From CAYLNH01 sp964384625 (GTDB taxonomy: Bacteria > Verrucomicrobiota > Lentisphaeria > JABSQK01): 14,340 nt of DNA. Under the pieces are notes generated by a model that did not search any database, was not told the origin of the DNA, and saw only the letters and a list, made by a program, of their open reading frames with translations. The stretch is from assembly GCA_964384625.1 (NCBI GenBank), contig CAYLNH010000183.1, positions 1 to 14,340 of the forward strand. Reading direction: 5' to 3'. The translations under genes were made by a program, and so were the position numbers. Below are positions 7,006 through 14,340 of the stretch, in pieces (position 1 is the first letter of the stretch; every line of letters starts with the position of its first letter).

Positions 7006-7899
7006 TCACCCCTTCTTCCTGTACTTCGCCGGACTCAAGCCGTAGTGCCGTTTGAAAGCGGCAGACAAGGCAAACGCCGTGCTGTAGCCGACCAAGTCAG
7101 CGATCAACGCCAGCTTGTAGTCGGTCGAGACCAACAGATCTGCAGTCTTGCGCATACGCATCTCGGTCACCAACTGGAGCGGCGGCTTGCCGAGGATCTT
7201 AGCGCAGTGCTTGGCGAAGTGATCCGGGCATACATGCAGCTCGGATAGCTCGGAGAGTTCCTCCACGGACCACTTCGTTGCCAGGTCCTCACGGACCAGA
7301 TCGAAGAGGCGCAAGAGCTTCACTTTGGTCTGCGCTTCGCGTGCATGCAATTCCGGTACTTGCAGGACGCGTTCCAGATAGATCGCCATCTGTCGAGCGA
7401 ACGATGCACAGGCTTCCTCGGCGCCGAAGGCATCGGAGTGCTGTTCCCGATGCAACCCGCGGAAGGCAGCGTGCAGCGGACCGCACCAGCGCGTGGGATA
7501 GATCCCGTTCCCACGGGCGTTCACCAAGGGGGACCAGTACTCGTGCGTCGCCGGAAGGCTGAGCCAGATGAGTTCCCAATGATCGCCCGCCAGACCGTAG
7601 TTCTGTCGGTTGCCGTGCGGGCAGACCCATGCTGTCCCGGCAGTGGCCGCGTGGGTCACGCCGTTGATCTCGACCCGTCCCTCGCCACTCAGGGTAAACA
7701 GGACCTGGTGTCCCGGATGGGTTGTCCGCCGAATCTCATAGTGCACACGCTCCACGCCGTGCCCGGCAGCGTAGATCCCCAGATCCAAGAGGGAGCTCCC
7801 ACTGGGCCGTCGGGTACCAATATGCAATTCGCGGCATGCCGGGCTCATATCCACGATATCGGTTTTGCGTATGCTATTCTCTGAGCTGAGCATTCTCAT
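7006..7899 (-). CDS. AraC-family transcriptional regulator
   Basis: This 297-residue protein has an N-terminal cupin-like effector domain (about 45-125; HPGHQVLFTLSGEGRVEING, with a beta-barrel pattern and the CPHGNRQNY turn) and a C-terminal AraC DNA-binding domain (about 193-294). The domain has ELSELHVCPDHFAKHCAKIL as the first recognition motif and IADLVGYSTAFALSAAFKRH as the second, ending GLSPAKYRKKG. It is divergent from the GH127-type gene, with 81 bp between start codons, so it probably controls that gene and the following sulfatase in response to a sugar. The start at 7899 has no strong Shine-Dalgarno, and ATG 7893 in the same frame is equally possible. Confidence 0.9.
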   Translation of the reverse strand: MRMLSSENSIRKTDIVDMSPACRELHIGTRRPSGSSLLDLGIYAAGHGVERVHYEIRRTTHPGHQVLFTLSGEGRVEINGVTHAATAGTAWVCPHGNRQNYGLAGDHWELIWLSLPATHEYWSPLVNARGNGIYPTRWCGPLHAAFRGLHREQHSDAFGAEEACASFARQMAIYLERVLQVPELHAREAQTKVKLLRLFDLVREDLATKWSVEELSELSELHVCPDHFAKHCAKILGKPPLQLVTEMRMRKTADLLVSTDYKLALIADLVGYSTAFALSAAFKRHYGLSPAKYRKKG

Positions 7900-7980
7900 T
7901 TACCACAAAATAGATTCATTATTGGGTCATTACAGAAAACATGATCTCGGTTTTGAACATATCAAATAGAAGGACCTCCC
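7900..7980. promoter_or_regulatory. Divergent AraC/glycosidase control region
   Basis: This 81-bp AT-rich gap lies between two divergent start codons. TCATTA occurs twice in the same orientation at 7916-7921 and 7927-7932, 11 bp apart, one helical turn, as expected for a dimeric or tandem regulator site. GATCTCGGTTTTG (7943-7955) is matched with one change at 7855-7867 inside the start of the AraC gene. GAAGGA (7969-7974) is the glycosidase ribosome-binding site. The operator role is inferred. Confidence 0.45.
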
Positions 7981-9969
7981 ATGCAGATCCAGATCGTTAA
8001 CGCAGATGACATCGTTGTCCGCGATGACCACCGCGGTAACCGTGCGCCGCTCGTTCCGCTGAAGATGACCAAGCTGCCCCTCGGCGCCGTTCGACCACAC
8101 GGCTGGTTGCGGCACCAGCTGGACCTCATGGTCGAGGGCATGACCGGACGGCTGGATGAGATGAGTCCGTTCCTGAGTGATGAGAACGGCTGGTTTGTCG
8201 ACGGCAATGAAGGCTGGGAGGAACAAAGCTATTGGCTGCGCGGGTTCTACTCCATGGCGGTGCTGACCGGTGACAAGCGATGCCTGTCGGTCGCCGACAA
8301 GTGGATCGAGGCCGTAATCAACGGCCAGCAGGATGACGGCTGGTTTGGTTCGTCCTATCACAAACGGCGAGCGGGCACACGCAACCGGTTTTTGAGTGAT
8401 TTGTGGCCGCACATGGTGATGCTGGATGCGCTGCGACTGCATCACGAGCACACGGGTGACGAACGTGTTCCGGCGTTGATGGCTCGGTTCTTCGATTTCT
8501 GTCGGGAGATCCCGGACGCCGAATTCATCCCGGAACTGGACGGCGCGCAGTGGCAGGAGTACCGCGAGGACTTCGGCGACTGGAAGGTCGGCGTCCAGAT
8601 GAAACGAGCGGGCGACATGCTGCCGCACATCTACTGGCTGTACAATATCAATGGCGACGAGAGACTCCTGGAGTTGGCATCGCGATTCCACCATGGCATC
8701 CTCCCGCCGCTTTCAGAGTACCTGGACAACCATGTCGTACACTTCACCCAGCGTTTCGCCTACCCCGCGATCTACGGCCAGCAAGAGGACCTTGCGGCTG
8801 GGCTGGCTGAGACCGAATACTGGTACCGCCAACACATGACGGTCTGGGGACAACAACCGCGCGGCGCCTTCGCGTCCGACGAACACCTGCGCCCCGGCAA
8901 GGTGGACCCGCGCTACGGCTTCGAAATGTGCGCGATGATCGAGTTCGCCAAGAGCTTCTACCAACTCGGCCGCATCACCGGCGCCCCTCTCTACGCCGAC
9001 CGCTGCGAGGACGTCATGCTCAATCACTTCCCGGCGTCGCAGATGCCGGACCTGAAGGGGCTGCACTACGTCACCGCGTCGAATCAGCCGGAGCTCGGCC
9101 GCTCGGGTTCGCACGACTGCGGCAATGAAGCGAACGGCCGGCGCCGGGGCGTGGACAATCCGATGTTTCGCTACTCCCCGCACCTGTACCGCTGTTGTCG
9201 ACACAACGTCGCGATGGGCTGGCCGTTCCACGCGGAGAACCTGTGGCAGGGCTCCGGAGACGGCGGCCTCGTCGCCTGGCTCGACGGCGCGTCCGAAGTG
9301 ACGGCCGGCGACCTGCGGCTTCGCGAGGACACGAACTATCCCTTCGATGGTTCAGTGCAGATCTCCGTCGCCGAAGGCGGCGGCGAGTTCCCTCTCTACC
9401 TGCGGATCCCTGGATGGTGCAGGCAACTCTCGGTTGCCGTCAACGGAGAGGAAGATGCGGTCAACGGTGTCGATGGCGACTTCGTCCGCATCGCACGCGA
9501 ATGGGCGGAAGGCAATACTGTCGATTTGGAGATGCCCATGGAGGTTAGTCACACGCGATGGCCGCGTAACCGATCCGTCACAATCGACCGCGGCCCACTG
9601 AGCTACTCCGTCCGCATACAAGAACAGTGGAAACGTTGCGGCGGCACGGATGAATGGCCGGACATGGAAGTACTGCCCGCGTCCGATTGGAACTATGCGC
9701 TCGTGACCGACGACAACGGCGCGCCGATCGTCGAAAACGTGACTGCATCGGAAACGTTAGCCGATCAGCCATGGTCAGTTGACAACGCGCCATTGGAACT
9801 GAAAGTGAAAGCGAAACGCGTCCCGGACTGGGTCCTCGAAGAAGGCGGCTCCGTGCCGGAACTGCAGAAGAGCACGGCTGCGACTGCCGCCCAGACAGAG
9901 GAGATCCGCATGATCCCGATGGGCTGCGCTCGACTCCGCATGAGTTGCCTGCCGACGACTAAGGAGTAG
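7981..9969 (+). CDS. DUF1680/GH127-type glycosidase (putative beta-L-arabinofuranosidase)
   Basis: This 662-residue protein has an (alpha/alpha)6-barrel domain (about 25-425) and beta-sandwich C-terminal part of the GH127/DUF1680 superfamily. In characterised GH127 beta-L-arabinofuranosidase, a zinc-bound cysteine is the nucleophile, held by one Glu and three Cys. The equivalents here appear to be Glu315 and Cys317 (GFEMCAMIEF) and Cys405-Cys406 (LYRCCRHN), so the centre seems intact. A plausible acid/base Glu301 lies 14 residues before Glu315. No signal peptide is visible, so it should act in the cytoplasm on imported oligosaccharides. GAAGGA six bases before ATG 7981 supports the start. It is probably controlled by the divergent AraC and co-expressed with the sulfatase downstream. 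DUF1680 proteins cover several GH families, so the exact sugar is uncertain. Confidence 0.88.
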   Translation: MQIQIVNADDIVVRDDHRGNRAPLVPLKMTKLPLGAVRPHGWLRHQLDLMVEGMTGRLDEMSPFLSDENGWFVDGNEGWEEQSYWLRGFYSMAVLTGDKRCLSVADKWIEAVINGQQDDGWFGSSYHKRRAGTRNRFLSDLWPHMVMLDALRLHHEHTGDERVPALMARFFDFCREIPDAEFIPELDGAQWQEYREDFGDWKVGVQMKRAGDMLPHIYWLYNINGDERLLELASRFHHGILPPLSEYLDNHVVHFTQRFAYPAIYGQQEDLAAGLAETEYWYRQHMTVWGQQPRGAFASDEHLRPGKVDPRYGFEMCAMIEFAKSFYQLGRITGAPLYADRCEDVMLNHFPASQMPDLKGLHYVTASNQPELGRSGSHDCGNEANGRRRGVDNPMFRYSPHLYRCCRHNVAMGWPFHAENLWQGSGDGGLVAWLDGASEVTAGDLRLREDTNYPFDGSVQISVAEGGGEFPLYLRIPGWCRQLSVAVNGEEDAVNGVDGDFVRIAREWAEGNTVDLEMPMEVSHTRWPRNRSVTIDRGPLSYSVRIQEQWKRCGGTDEWPDMEVLPASDWNYALVTDDNGAPIVENVTASETLADQPWSVDNAPLELKVKAKRVPDWVLEEGGSVPELQKSTAATAAQTEEIRMIPMGCARLRMSCLPTTKE

Positions 9970-9985
9970 GAGCTCCTGAATGTAT

Positions 9986-10030
9986 CATGAGCATCCCTGC
10001 TCATGGATGTCACAAGCACGGATGCTTGTG
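9986..10030. repeat. Pair of mirrored hairpins between glycosidase and sulfatase
   Basis: Hairpin A is CATGAGCA-TCCC-TGCTCATG (9986-10005) and hairpin B is CACAAGCA-CGGA-TGCTTGTG (10011-10030). Each is a perfect 8-bp stem with a 4-nt loop, five bases apart. The reverse complement of B matches A through AGCATCC and TGCT, with the flanking stem pair changed from G-C to A-T. They are therefore two inverted copies of one hairpin type with compensatory change. Located in the 102-bp gap of a probable operon, they could act on mRNA stability or be a dispersed mosaic repeat. Confidence 0.85.
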
Positions 10031-10071
10031 GTACAAGGAGGACTTGCCGCCCAGTTGAGCAAGAGAAGATA

Positions 10072-11538
10072 ATGAAGCAACCCAATCTGATTTACATATT
10101 CGCTGACCAACTGCGACATGACGTCTTTGGCTTCGTGGGTGACGACAAGGCAATCACGCCGAACATCGATCGGTTCGCGGCGGAGGGCGTGCATTTCTCG
10201 AATGCGACCTGCGTGTCCTCGGTGTGCACTCCGTATCGCGCGTCGCTGTTTACGGGGAAATACGTGTCGTCTACCGGCATGGTGATTAACGAAGCCTGCA
10301 TCAACCCGAACCACGAGGCGATCGGGTACTCGCTGCACGAAGCCGGCTACAACATGGGCTACCTGGGGAAGTGGCATCTGGTGGATATCCACACGCGCTC
10401 CGTGCCGCAAGGTCCGGCACGACTCGGCTTCCAGCACGCATCGCTCTGGCGCATCTACAACTTCAATCACCACAACTACCGCGGCTACTACTGGGAAGAT
10501 CGCGGCGACGAAATGGAGTGCATCAAGATCGACGGCTACCAGACTGACGCCTGGACCGACATGGCGTGCGACTTCATCAGGGGCGCCACCGAACAGGACC
10601 AACCGTTCTCGTTGTTCCTGTCATTTTCGCCGCCGCACGATCCGTGGACGCAGGACAACCTGCCCAAAGGCTACTACAAGAAATTCGCCGACGTCGAGTT
10701 TCCGCATCCGCCGAACTTCCGCGAGGACACCGATCCCTACGACGACCGCCGCAAGAGCGACGAGCAGTGGGAGGAATGGAAAGAGAACTTGGCGGAGCAT
10801 CGCCGCTGCTACTACGCGATGGCCAGCCATATCGACGACAAAGTCGGCGAAATCATGGGTGCGCTCGAACGGTCGGGGTGCGCCGACAATACAATCGTCG
10901 TGTTCACCTCGGATCACGGCGAAATGTTCGGCGCGCAGGGCCGCATCTACAAGACCACCTTCTACGAGGAAGCCATCCGCGTGCCGTTCCTGATGCGCTG
11001 GCCCGGCCACATTGAAGCCGGCTCAACAAGCGATGTCTGTCTGAATACGCCGGACATCGCGCCAACACTTCTCAGATTGCTCGGCATCGCTGTGCCGGAT
11101 GAGATGGAAGGAATGGACCTGGCGCAGTGTGCACTGGGCGAAGACGGCCCTGAACCGGAGTTCGCTTTCCTCCAGGGCATGGGACACACGCACCTCTGGA
11201 AGGACGGCTTCGAATGGCGCGCCGTGCGAACCAAACGCCACATCTATGCCCGCTATCTGTGTGACGGCAGTGAGCACCTCTACGACCTGCAAGACGACCC
11301 GTTCCAGATGACCAATCTCGTCGACTCACCGGAACACAAGGAGGTCCTTCAGTCGCTGCGTGAACGCATGGCACAGAAGATGGCCGAGCTCGACGACGAG
11401 TTCCTGCCGATGACCGCGTACCAATCCTGGATGGCCGACGACGATATCTACTCGGTTGTCGCCACTGCCCACGGCAAACATACCGGACCGCACGCACCCA
11501 TCCCCAGCATCCGCGCGGAGCAGGAAGAACGCGGCTGA
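10072..11538 (+). CDS. Sulfatase, formylglycine-dependent, apparently cytoplasmic
   Basis: This 488-residue type I sulfatase starts directly with the core strand NLIYIFADQLRHD (5-17). Cys52-Thr-Pro54-Tyr-Arg56 is the CxPxR site whose Cys is oxidised to formylglycine. Other family motifs are GKWH (99-102), SPPHDPW (186-192), TSDHGEMFG (279-287) and the late ...HLYDLQDDPFQMTNL segment (402-416). It hydrolyses a sulfate ester, probably on a sugar. A Cys-type sulfatase needs a maturase, and in an anaerobe that would be a radical-SAM anSME; none is present here. The frame is open to ATG 10003, but that lies inside the hairpin pair. ATG 10072, next to the first core strand, is chosen. No signal peptide is seen, unusual for polysaccharide sulfatases but consistent with the cytoplasmic glycosidase before it. 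A stronger AAGGAGGA at 10035-10042 has no in-frame start near it. Confidence 0.92.
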   Translation: MKQPNLIYIFADQLRHDVFGFVGDDKAITPNIDRFAAEGVHFSNATCVSSVCTPYRASLFTGKYVSSTGMVINEACINPNHEAIGYSLHEAGYNMGYLGKWHLVDIHTRSVPQGPARLGFQHASLWRIYNFNHHNYRGYYWEDRGDEMECIKIDGYQTDAWTDMACDFIRGATEQDQPFSLFLSFSPPHDPWTQDNLPKGYYKKFADVEFPHPPNFREDTDPYDDRRKSDEQWEEWKENLAEHRRCYYAMASHIDDKVGEIMGALERSGCADNTIVVFTSDHGEMFGAQGRIYKTTFYEEAIRVPFLMRWPGHIEAGSTSDVCLNTPDIAPTLLRLLGIAVPDEMEGMDLAQCALGEDGPEPEFAFLQGMGHTHLWKDGFEWRAVRTKRHIYARYLCDGSEHLYDLQDDPFQMTNLVDSPEHKEVLQSLRERMAQKMAELDDEFLPMTAYQSWMADDDIYSVVATAHGKHTGPHAPIPSIRAEQEERG

Positions 11539-11627
11539 TCACGCTTGGCACGTTCCGGATCTTGAATTAACTGACAGGATTCGCTACCTTACTTCAGCTG
11601 AGGACAATCCACTTCATGAGGCCGTGA

Positions 11628-12602
11628 ATGCGCGCATTTGTCATTTTTCTTCTTGCCATCGCTTTGTCGGTTCGCGCTGACGACGAGGCGCAGTACAAGA
11701 CTGCAATCAAGCTCTTTAAGACCAAAGATTACTCGACGGCACTGGTCCTGCTGGAATCGCTGAACAAGAAGGACCCGGATTCGGCCAAGGTCCTCCTGGC
11801 CCTGGGATTTGCCTACAGCAAGACCGACAAGAAGGACAAGGCGTCCGCCTGCTATCGCAAGATCGTCCGCGCCAATCTCGAAGGCGGCAAGAACGCCGAG
11901 GAGGCGACCAAAGCCCTCAAGTACCTGGCCGAGATGAACGACGGCTTCGCCCGCGTCTATGAGTCCGCCGGCGAACTCGAGATGAAGATCAAGGATGCCA
12001 AGAGTAAACGCGACCGCCAGTTCATGAAGGCGGCCGTGCGCCAGCTATATGACTATGCGCTGTCGGACGAAGCATGGACCGTAGAGACCAAAGAGACGCC
12101 TGAGACCGAACCGGCTCCAGCCAAAGAGGAGAAGGCCGGCGACGCCAGAGTTCAGCATTTCCCGGCCAGCCGGCGGACGGACATCATGGCAATGTTCGAC
12201 GCGGCGAAGAACCTTGCTGCCGGCGGCGAAGTGAAGGCCTCTGCCCACTATCAGGGGCGAGAGCCGGCGAGTATTCTCAGCGGTAAGCGCGAAGGCATTC
12301 AATGGACCCTGAAGACTGAGCCCGGCTGGATCGAGACGACCTGGAAGAAACCGCCCGTCGGCCGCTACGTCGTGCTGATTAACAACACGATCAATAAAGA
12401 GAAGGCTTTGGGCTGGGGTGAGAAATCGAAGGTAACAGTGAACGGCGAACAGGCCTTCACCATCAAACGCAACTTCTACCGCAACGAGATCGTTGTCATT
12501 GACCTGGGCAAGACCACCAGGATCAAGAGCGTACGCTGCGACCTCGCCGCCGGCAGTTACTCCGGACTTGCAGGCCTCAAGATCCATCGCTGGAAGAAGT
12601 GA
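11628..12602 (+). CDS. Secreted TPR protein with C-terminal discoidin-like domain
   Basis: This 324-residue protein has residues 1-17 (MRAFVIFLLAIALSVRA) as a signal peptide, with cleavage before DDEAQ. Residues 20-110 are helical TPR-like repeats (KLFKTKDYSTALVLLE; KVLLALGFAYSKTDKKDKA). A charged linker rich in Glu/Pro/Lys (150-172) follows. Residues 198-322 resemble a discoidin (F5/8 type C) or galactose-binding-like fold: KASAHYQGREPASILSG, WIETTWKKPPVGRYVVL, and a final KSVRCDLAAGSYSGLAGLKI. It probably sits in the periplasm or outside and binds a carbohydrate or protein. GAGG (11618-11621) six bases before ATG supports the start. It is 89 bp after the sulfatase on the same strand and could belong to that operon or be separate. 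The domain calls come from pattern reading and are moderate. Confidence 0.75.
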   Translation: MRAFVIFLLAIALSVRADDEAQYKTAIKLFKTKDYSTALVLLESLNKKDPDSAKVLLALGFAYSKTDKKDKASACYRKIVRANLEGGKNAEEATKALKYLAEMNDGFARVYESAGELEMKIKDAKSKRDRQFMKAAVRQLYDYALSDEAWTVETKETPETEPAPAKEEKAGDARVQHFPASRRTDIMAMFDAAKNLAAGGEVKASAHYQGREPASILSGKREGIQWTLKTEPGWIETTWKKPPVGRYVVLINNTINKEKALGWGEKSKVTVNGEQAFTIKRNFYRNEIVVIDLGKTTRIKSVRCDLAAGSYSGLAGLKIHRWKK

Positions 12603-12625
12603 ACTGCCCGACCTGAGCGCATTTG

Positions 12626-12631
12626 TATAAT
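12626..12631 (+). promoter_or_regulatory. Candidate -10 promoter element
   Basis: A perfect TATAAT preceded by TTG lies in the 72-bp gap between the TPR-discoidin and second ankyrin genes, 44 bp before ATG 12675. No good -35 is seen at 16-18 bp upstream. It suggests the ankyrin gene may have its own promoter. Confidence 0.35.
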
Positions 12632-12674
12632 CCCCGCCTGCTGCGTTACTTTGTTAACCCAACCCGGATGAAGG

Positions 12675-14312
12675 ATGATGAAGTTCGCCGTTGCTACGTT
12701 AATCAGTCTGTTCGTGATCCTGACGCTGTTCGCGCTCTACCAGTACAAAGCGAAAAACCGTCAATGGGGCATGGCCATGATGGGCTGGCTGGCGTTGCTC
12801 GCGATGTTGATCGGCGTCAAGATCCGGTTCAACTCGTTCATGCTGCCAGTGTGCCTGGCCGGCGGCTTCGGCCTGGCCTACTTCGTCGGCTGGCGCCTGA
12901 TCGGGAACCAGCTTGCGGGCTGGAAACAACATATCGCCCGAGGAATGGCCTTCGCAGTCTGTCTTGGACCGATCGCAGCTGTGCGGTTCCGGGATCTGCA
13001 GCCCTGGTTTCAGACACACCATTTCTCTGGGCCGGCGACGACACCAATTGCGGGATCAGACATTGCACACTTTCTTCTGTTTGGCATCCCTGGCTTTGCT
13101 CTTGTGGGGATCGCAGCGATCCTGCTCAGCATCGCAATTCCTGCTCTGAAGGGGGAACAACGACAAGCGTTGGCATACAGGCGAGTCGCTGTCCCGGCCC
13201 TGGTCCTGCTGCAAATCTGCTGCATCAACTGGTACGCCGCCGGCGCCATTGATGTCTTTGGCGCGATCGTCAGCGGCCATCATTGGCGCGCCAAGTATGC
13301 CATCGTCTCAAGACCCGGTATCGGCAACGCGGTGGAAAGGCACAGGAGTTTTCTCTACTTCACCGTCGAACGTGAAGAGATCGAACTCGTTTCCCAAATG
13401 CTGGCGATGGGGGTCCGTATGGACAGTAACGGCCGCGGCTACGAACCGGCACTGCACCTTTGTGCCGCGGTGGACAACAAGGAAATCGCTGAATTGCTTA
13501 TCGCGTACGGCGCGCCGATCAACGGCCGGGACCGGTTTGGCCGTACACCGTTGGACCTTACCATGGCGGAGCGGCCGGGCAGAACTGTCAACCGAACACT
13601 GGTCGACTGGCTTCGTACCAAAGGCGCAAAGACTGGGTACGAACTCGATTACCCATTGCACGGCGCGACTGCGGCTGGAGATGCCGCGGCCATCAACGCA
13701 TTCCTTGCAGGGGGCGCAGAACCGAATGCCAGGGACCATCTGGGCCGCTGCCCGACTCACATCGCAGCAGCGACCGGCTCGACGGATGTTCTGCTGCAGC
13801 TGGTTCGCGCCGGCAGCGATGCAAAGGCAAGAGATAAACGCCTCCAGACTCCGTTGATGGTCGCCACCATCAACGGCCACACTCAGTGCATTGAGCTGCT
13901 CCTGGGAAAGGACGCATCCGTCTCGGACCAGGATGCCCGTGGCTGGACAGCGCTGCACCACGCGGCGAGAATCGGCAATCCCAAAGCCGTCAAACTCCTC
14001 CTGGAAGCCGGTGCCGACCCAAAGGCGGAGGGAATGAAGGGGGCCACTCCACTCAAACTCGCTCTGCTCAAGGAGCAGTTGTCGCTTGTGGATCCCGAAG
14101 CTACAGAAGAACACACAGCAAACGCATTCCGGTGTGCAGAACTACTCATCGAGGACTCCTGCATCAACAAGAAGCACAACGGCCGAACGCTACTCGACCA
14201 GGCTATCTTGATGCGATGGCATAAGGAGATCCTCGACTTCCTGCGCCGTCACAGCGCCAAGACTGCCGCAGAACTCGAAGCTAAGACGGATCTTCCATCG
14301 TTTTTGCCCTGA
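12675..14312 (+). CDS. Polytopic membrane protein with C-terminal ankyrin repeats
   Basis: This 545-residue protein has an N-terminal half with about five or six hydrophobic segments (roughly 4-22, 33-50, 55-76, 89-104, 130-156 and 171-197), an unrecognised membrane domain. From about 225 to the end it is ankyrin repeats, with clear units near 257-287, 290-320, 357-386, 390-420 and 423-452 (TALHHAARIGNPKAVKLLLEAGADPK is the best, 425-450). The C-terminus is diverged. The role is unknown; the ankyrin part should bind proteins at the membrane face. Two adjacent ATGs (12675, 12678) follow AAGG, and the first is taken. Its pairing with another membrane-ankyrin gene at 5686 in the same neighbourhood is notable, though the two membrane parts differ (one helix against several). 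The gene is complete; 28 bases of featureless sequence follow it to the window edge. Confidence 0.85.
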   Translation: MMKFAVATLISLFVILTLFALYQYKAKNRQWGMAMMGWLALLAMLIGVKIRFNSFMLPVCLAGGFGLAYFVGWRLIGNQLAGWKQHIARGMAFAVCLGPIAAVRFRDLQPWFQTHHFSGPATTPIAGSDIAHFLLFGIPGFALVGIAAILLSIAIPALKGEQRQALAYRRVAVPALVLLQICCINWYAAGAIDVFGAIVSGHHWRAKYAIVSRPGIGNAVERHRSFLYFTVEREEIELVSQMLAMGVRMDSNGRGYEPALHLCAAVDNKEIAELLIAYGAPINGRDRFGRTPLDLTMAERPGRTVNRTLVDWLRTKGAKTGYELDYPLHGATAAGDAAAINAFLAGGAEPNARDHLGRCPTHIAAATGSTDVLLQLVRAGSDAKARDKRLQTPLMVATINGHTQCIELLLGKDASVSDQDARGWTALHHAARIGNPKAVKLLLEAGADPKAEGMKGATPLKLALLKEQLSLVDPEATEEHTANAFRCAELLIEDSCINKKHNGRTLLDQAILMRWHKEILDFLRRHSAKTAAELEAKTDLPSFLP

Positions 14313-14340
14313 ATTCCGCTGATTTGAGCTTAATGGGGTT

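Noticed and set aside
12623..13252. + strand 209-codon frame overlapping the start of the second ankyrin gene
   Set aside because: Arg/Ser/Pro-rich shadow translation; the overlapping frame encodes coherent membrane helices followed by ankyrins.
13308..14114. 268-codon minus frame opposite the second ankyrin gene
   Set aside because: Antisense shadow of ankyrin-coding sequence with no recognisable motifs.

Overview
The window is a GC-rich, gene-dense stretch of a bacterial chromosome, most likely from an anaerobic PVC-group or related phylum. Lentisphaerota is my first guess; Hydrogenedentota or Planctomycetota are alternatives. The pointers are a prepilin-like protein with the FTLIELL leader and a late FDGHV motif, an oxygen-sensitive glycyl radical enzyme, a sulfatase, a DUF1680/GH127 glycosidase, AraC regulators and many intergenic palindromic elements. 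The phylum is an inference from gene content, not from a marker gene.

Layout. Positions 1-286 hold a possible C-terminal scrap of a + strand membrane protein and three copies of a hairpin-forming repeat. A minus-strand block follows: an EboB-like TatD-family hydrolase (287-1087), a tightly coupled 103-residue protein (1090-1401), a prepilin-like protein (1499-2212) and a 738-residue glycyl radical enzyme (2380-4596). A 244-bp divergent region carrying a 100-bp palindrome separates this enzyme from an AraC-family regulator (4841-5659). A membrane-anchored ankyrin-repeat protein (5686-6990) follows the regulator. A second AraC regulator (7006-7899, minus) is divergent from a GH127-type glycosidase (7981-9969), which is followed in the same direction by a sulfatase (10072-11538). 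The right end has a secreted TPR plus discoidin-like protein (11628-12602) and a polytopic membrane ankyrin protein (12675-14312).

How it may fit together (inference). There are two regulator-enzyme pairs, AraC with the glycyl radical enzyme and AraC with glycosidase plus sulfatase. Both look like inducible catabolic modules for anaerobic breakdown of a sulfated, arabinose-type glycan or its fragments. Neither the glycosidase nor the sulfatase has a visible signal peptide, so they would act on imported oligosaccharides in the cytoplasm. No transporter, radical-SAM activase or sulfatase-maturating enzyme lies in the window, so those must be encoded elsewhere. The TatD/103-residue pair looks like a separate small operon. 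The palindromes are probably members of dispersed repeat families in this genome.
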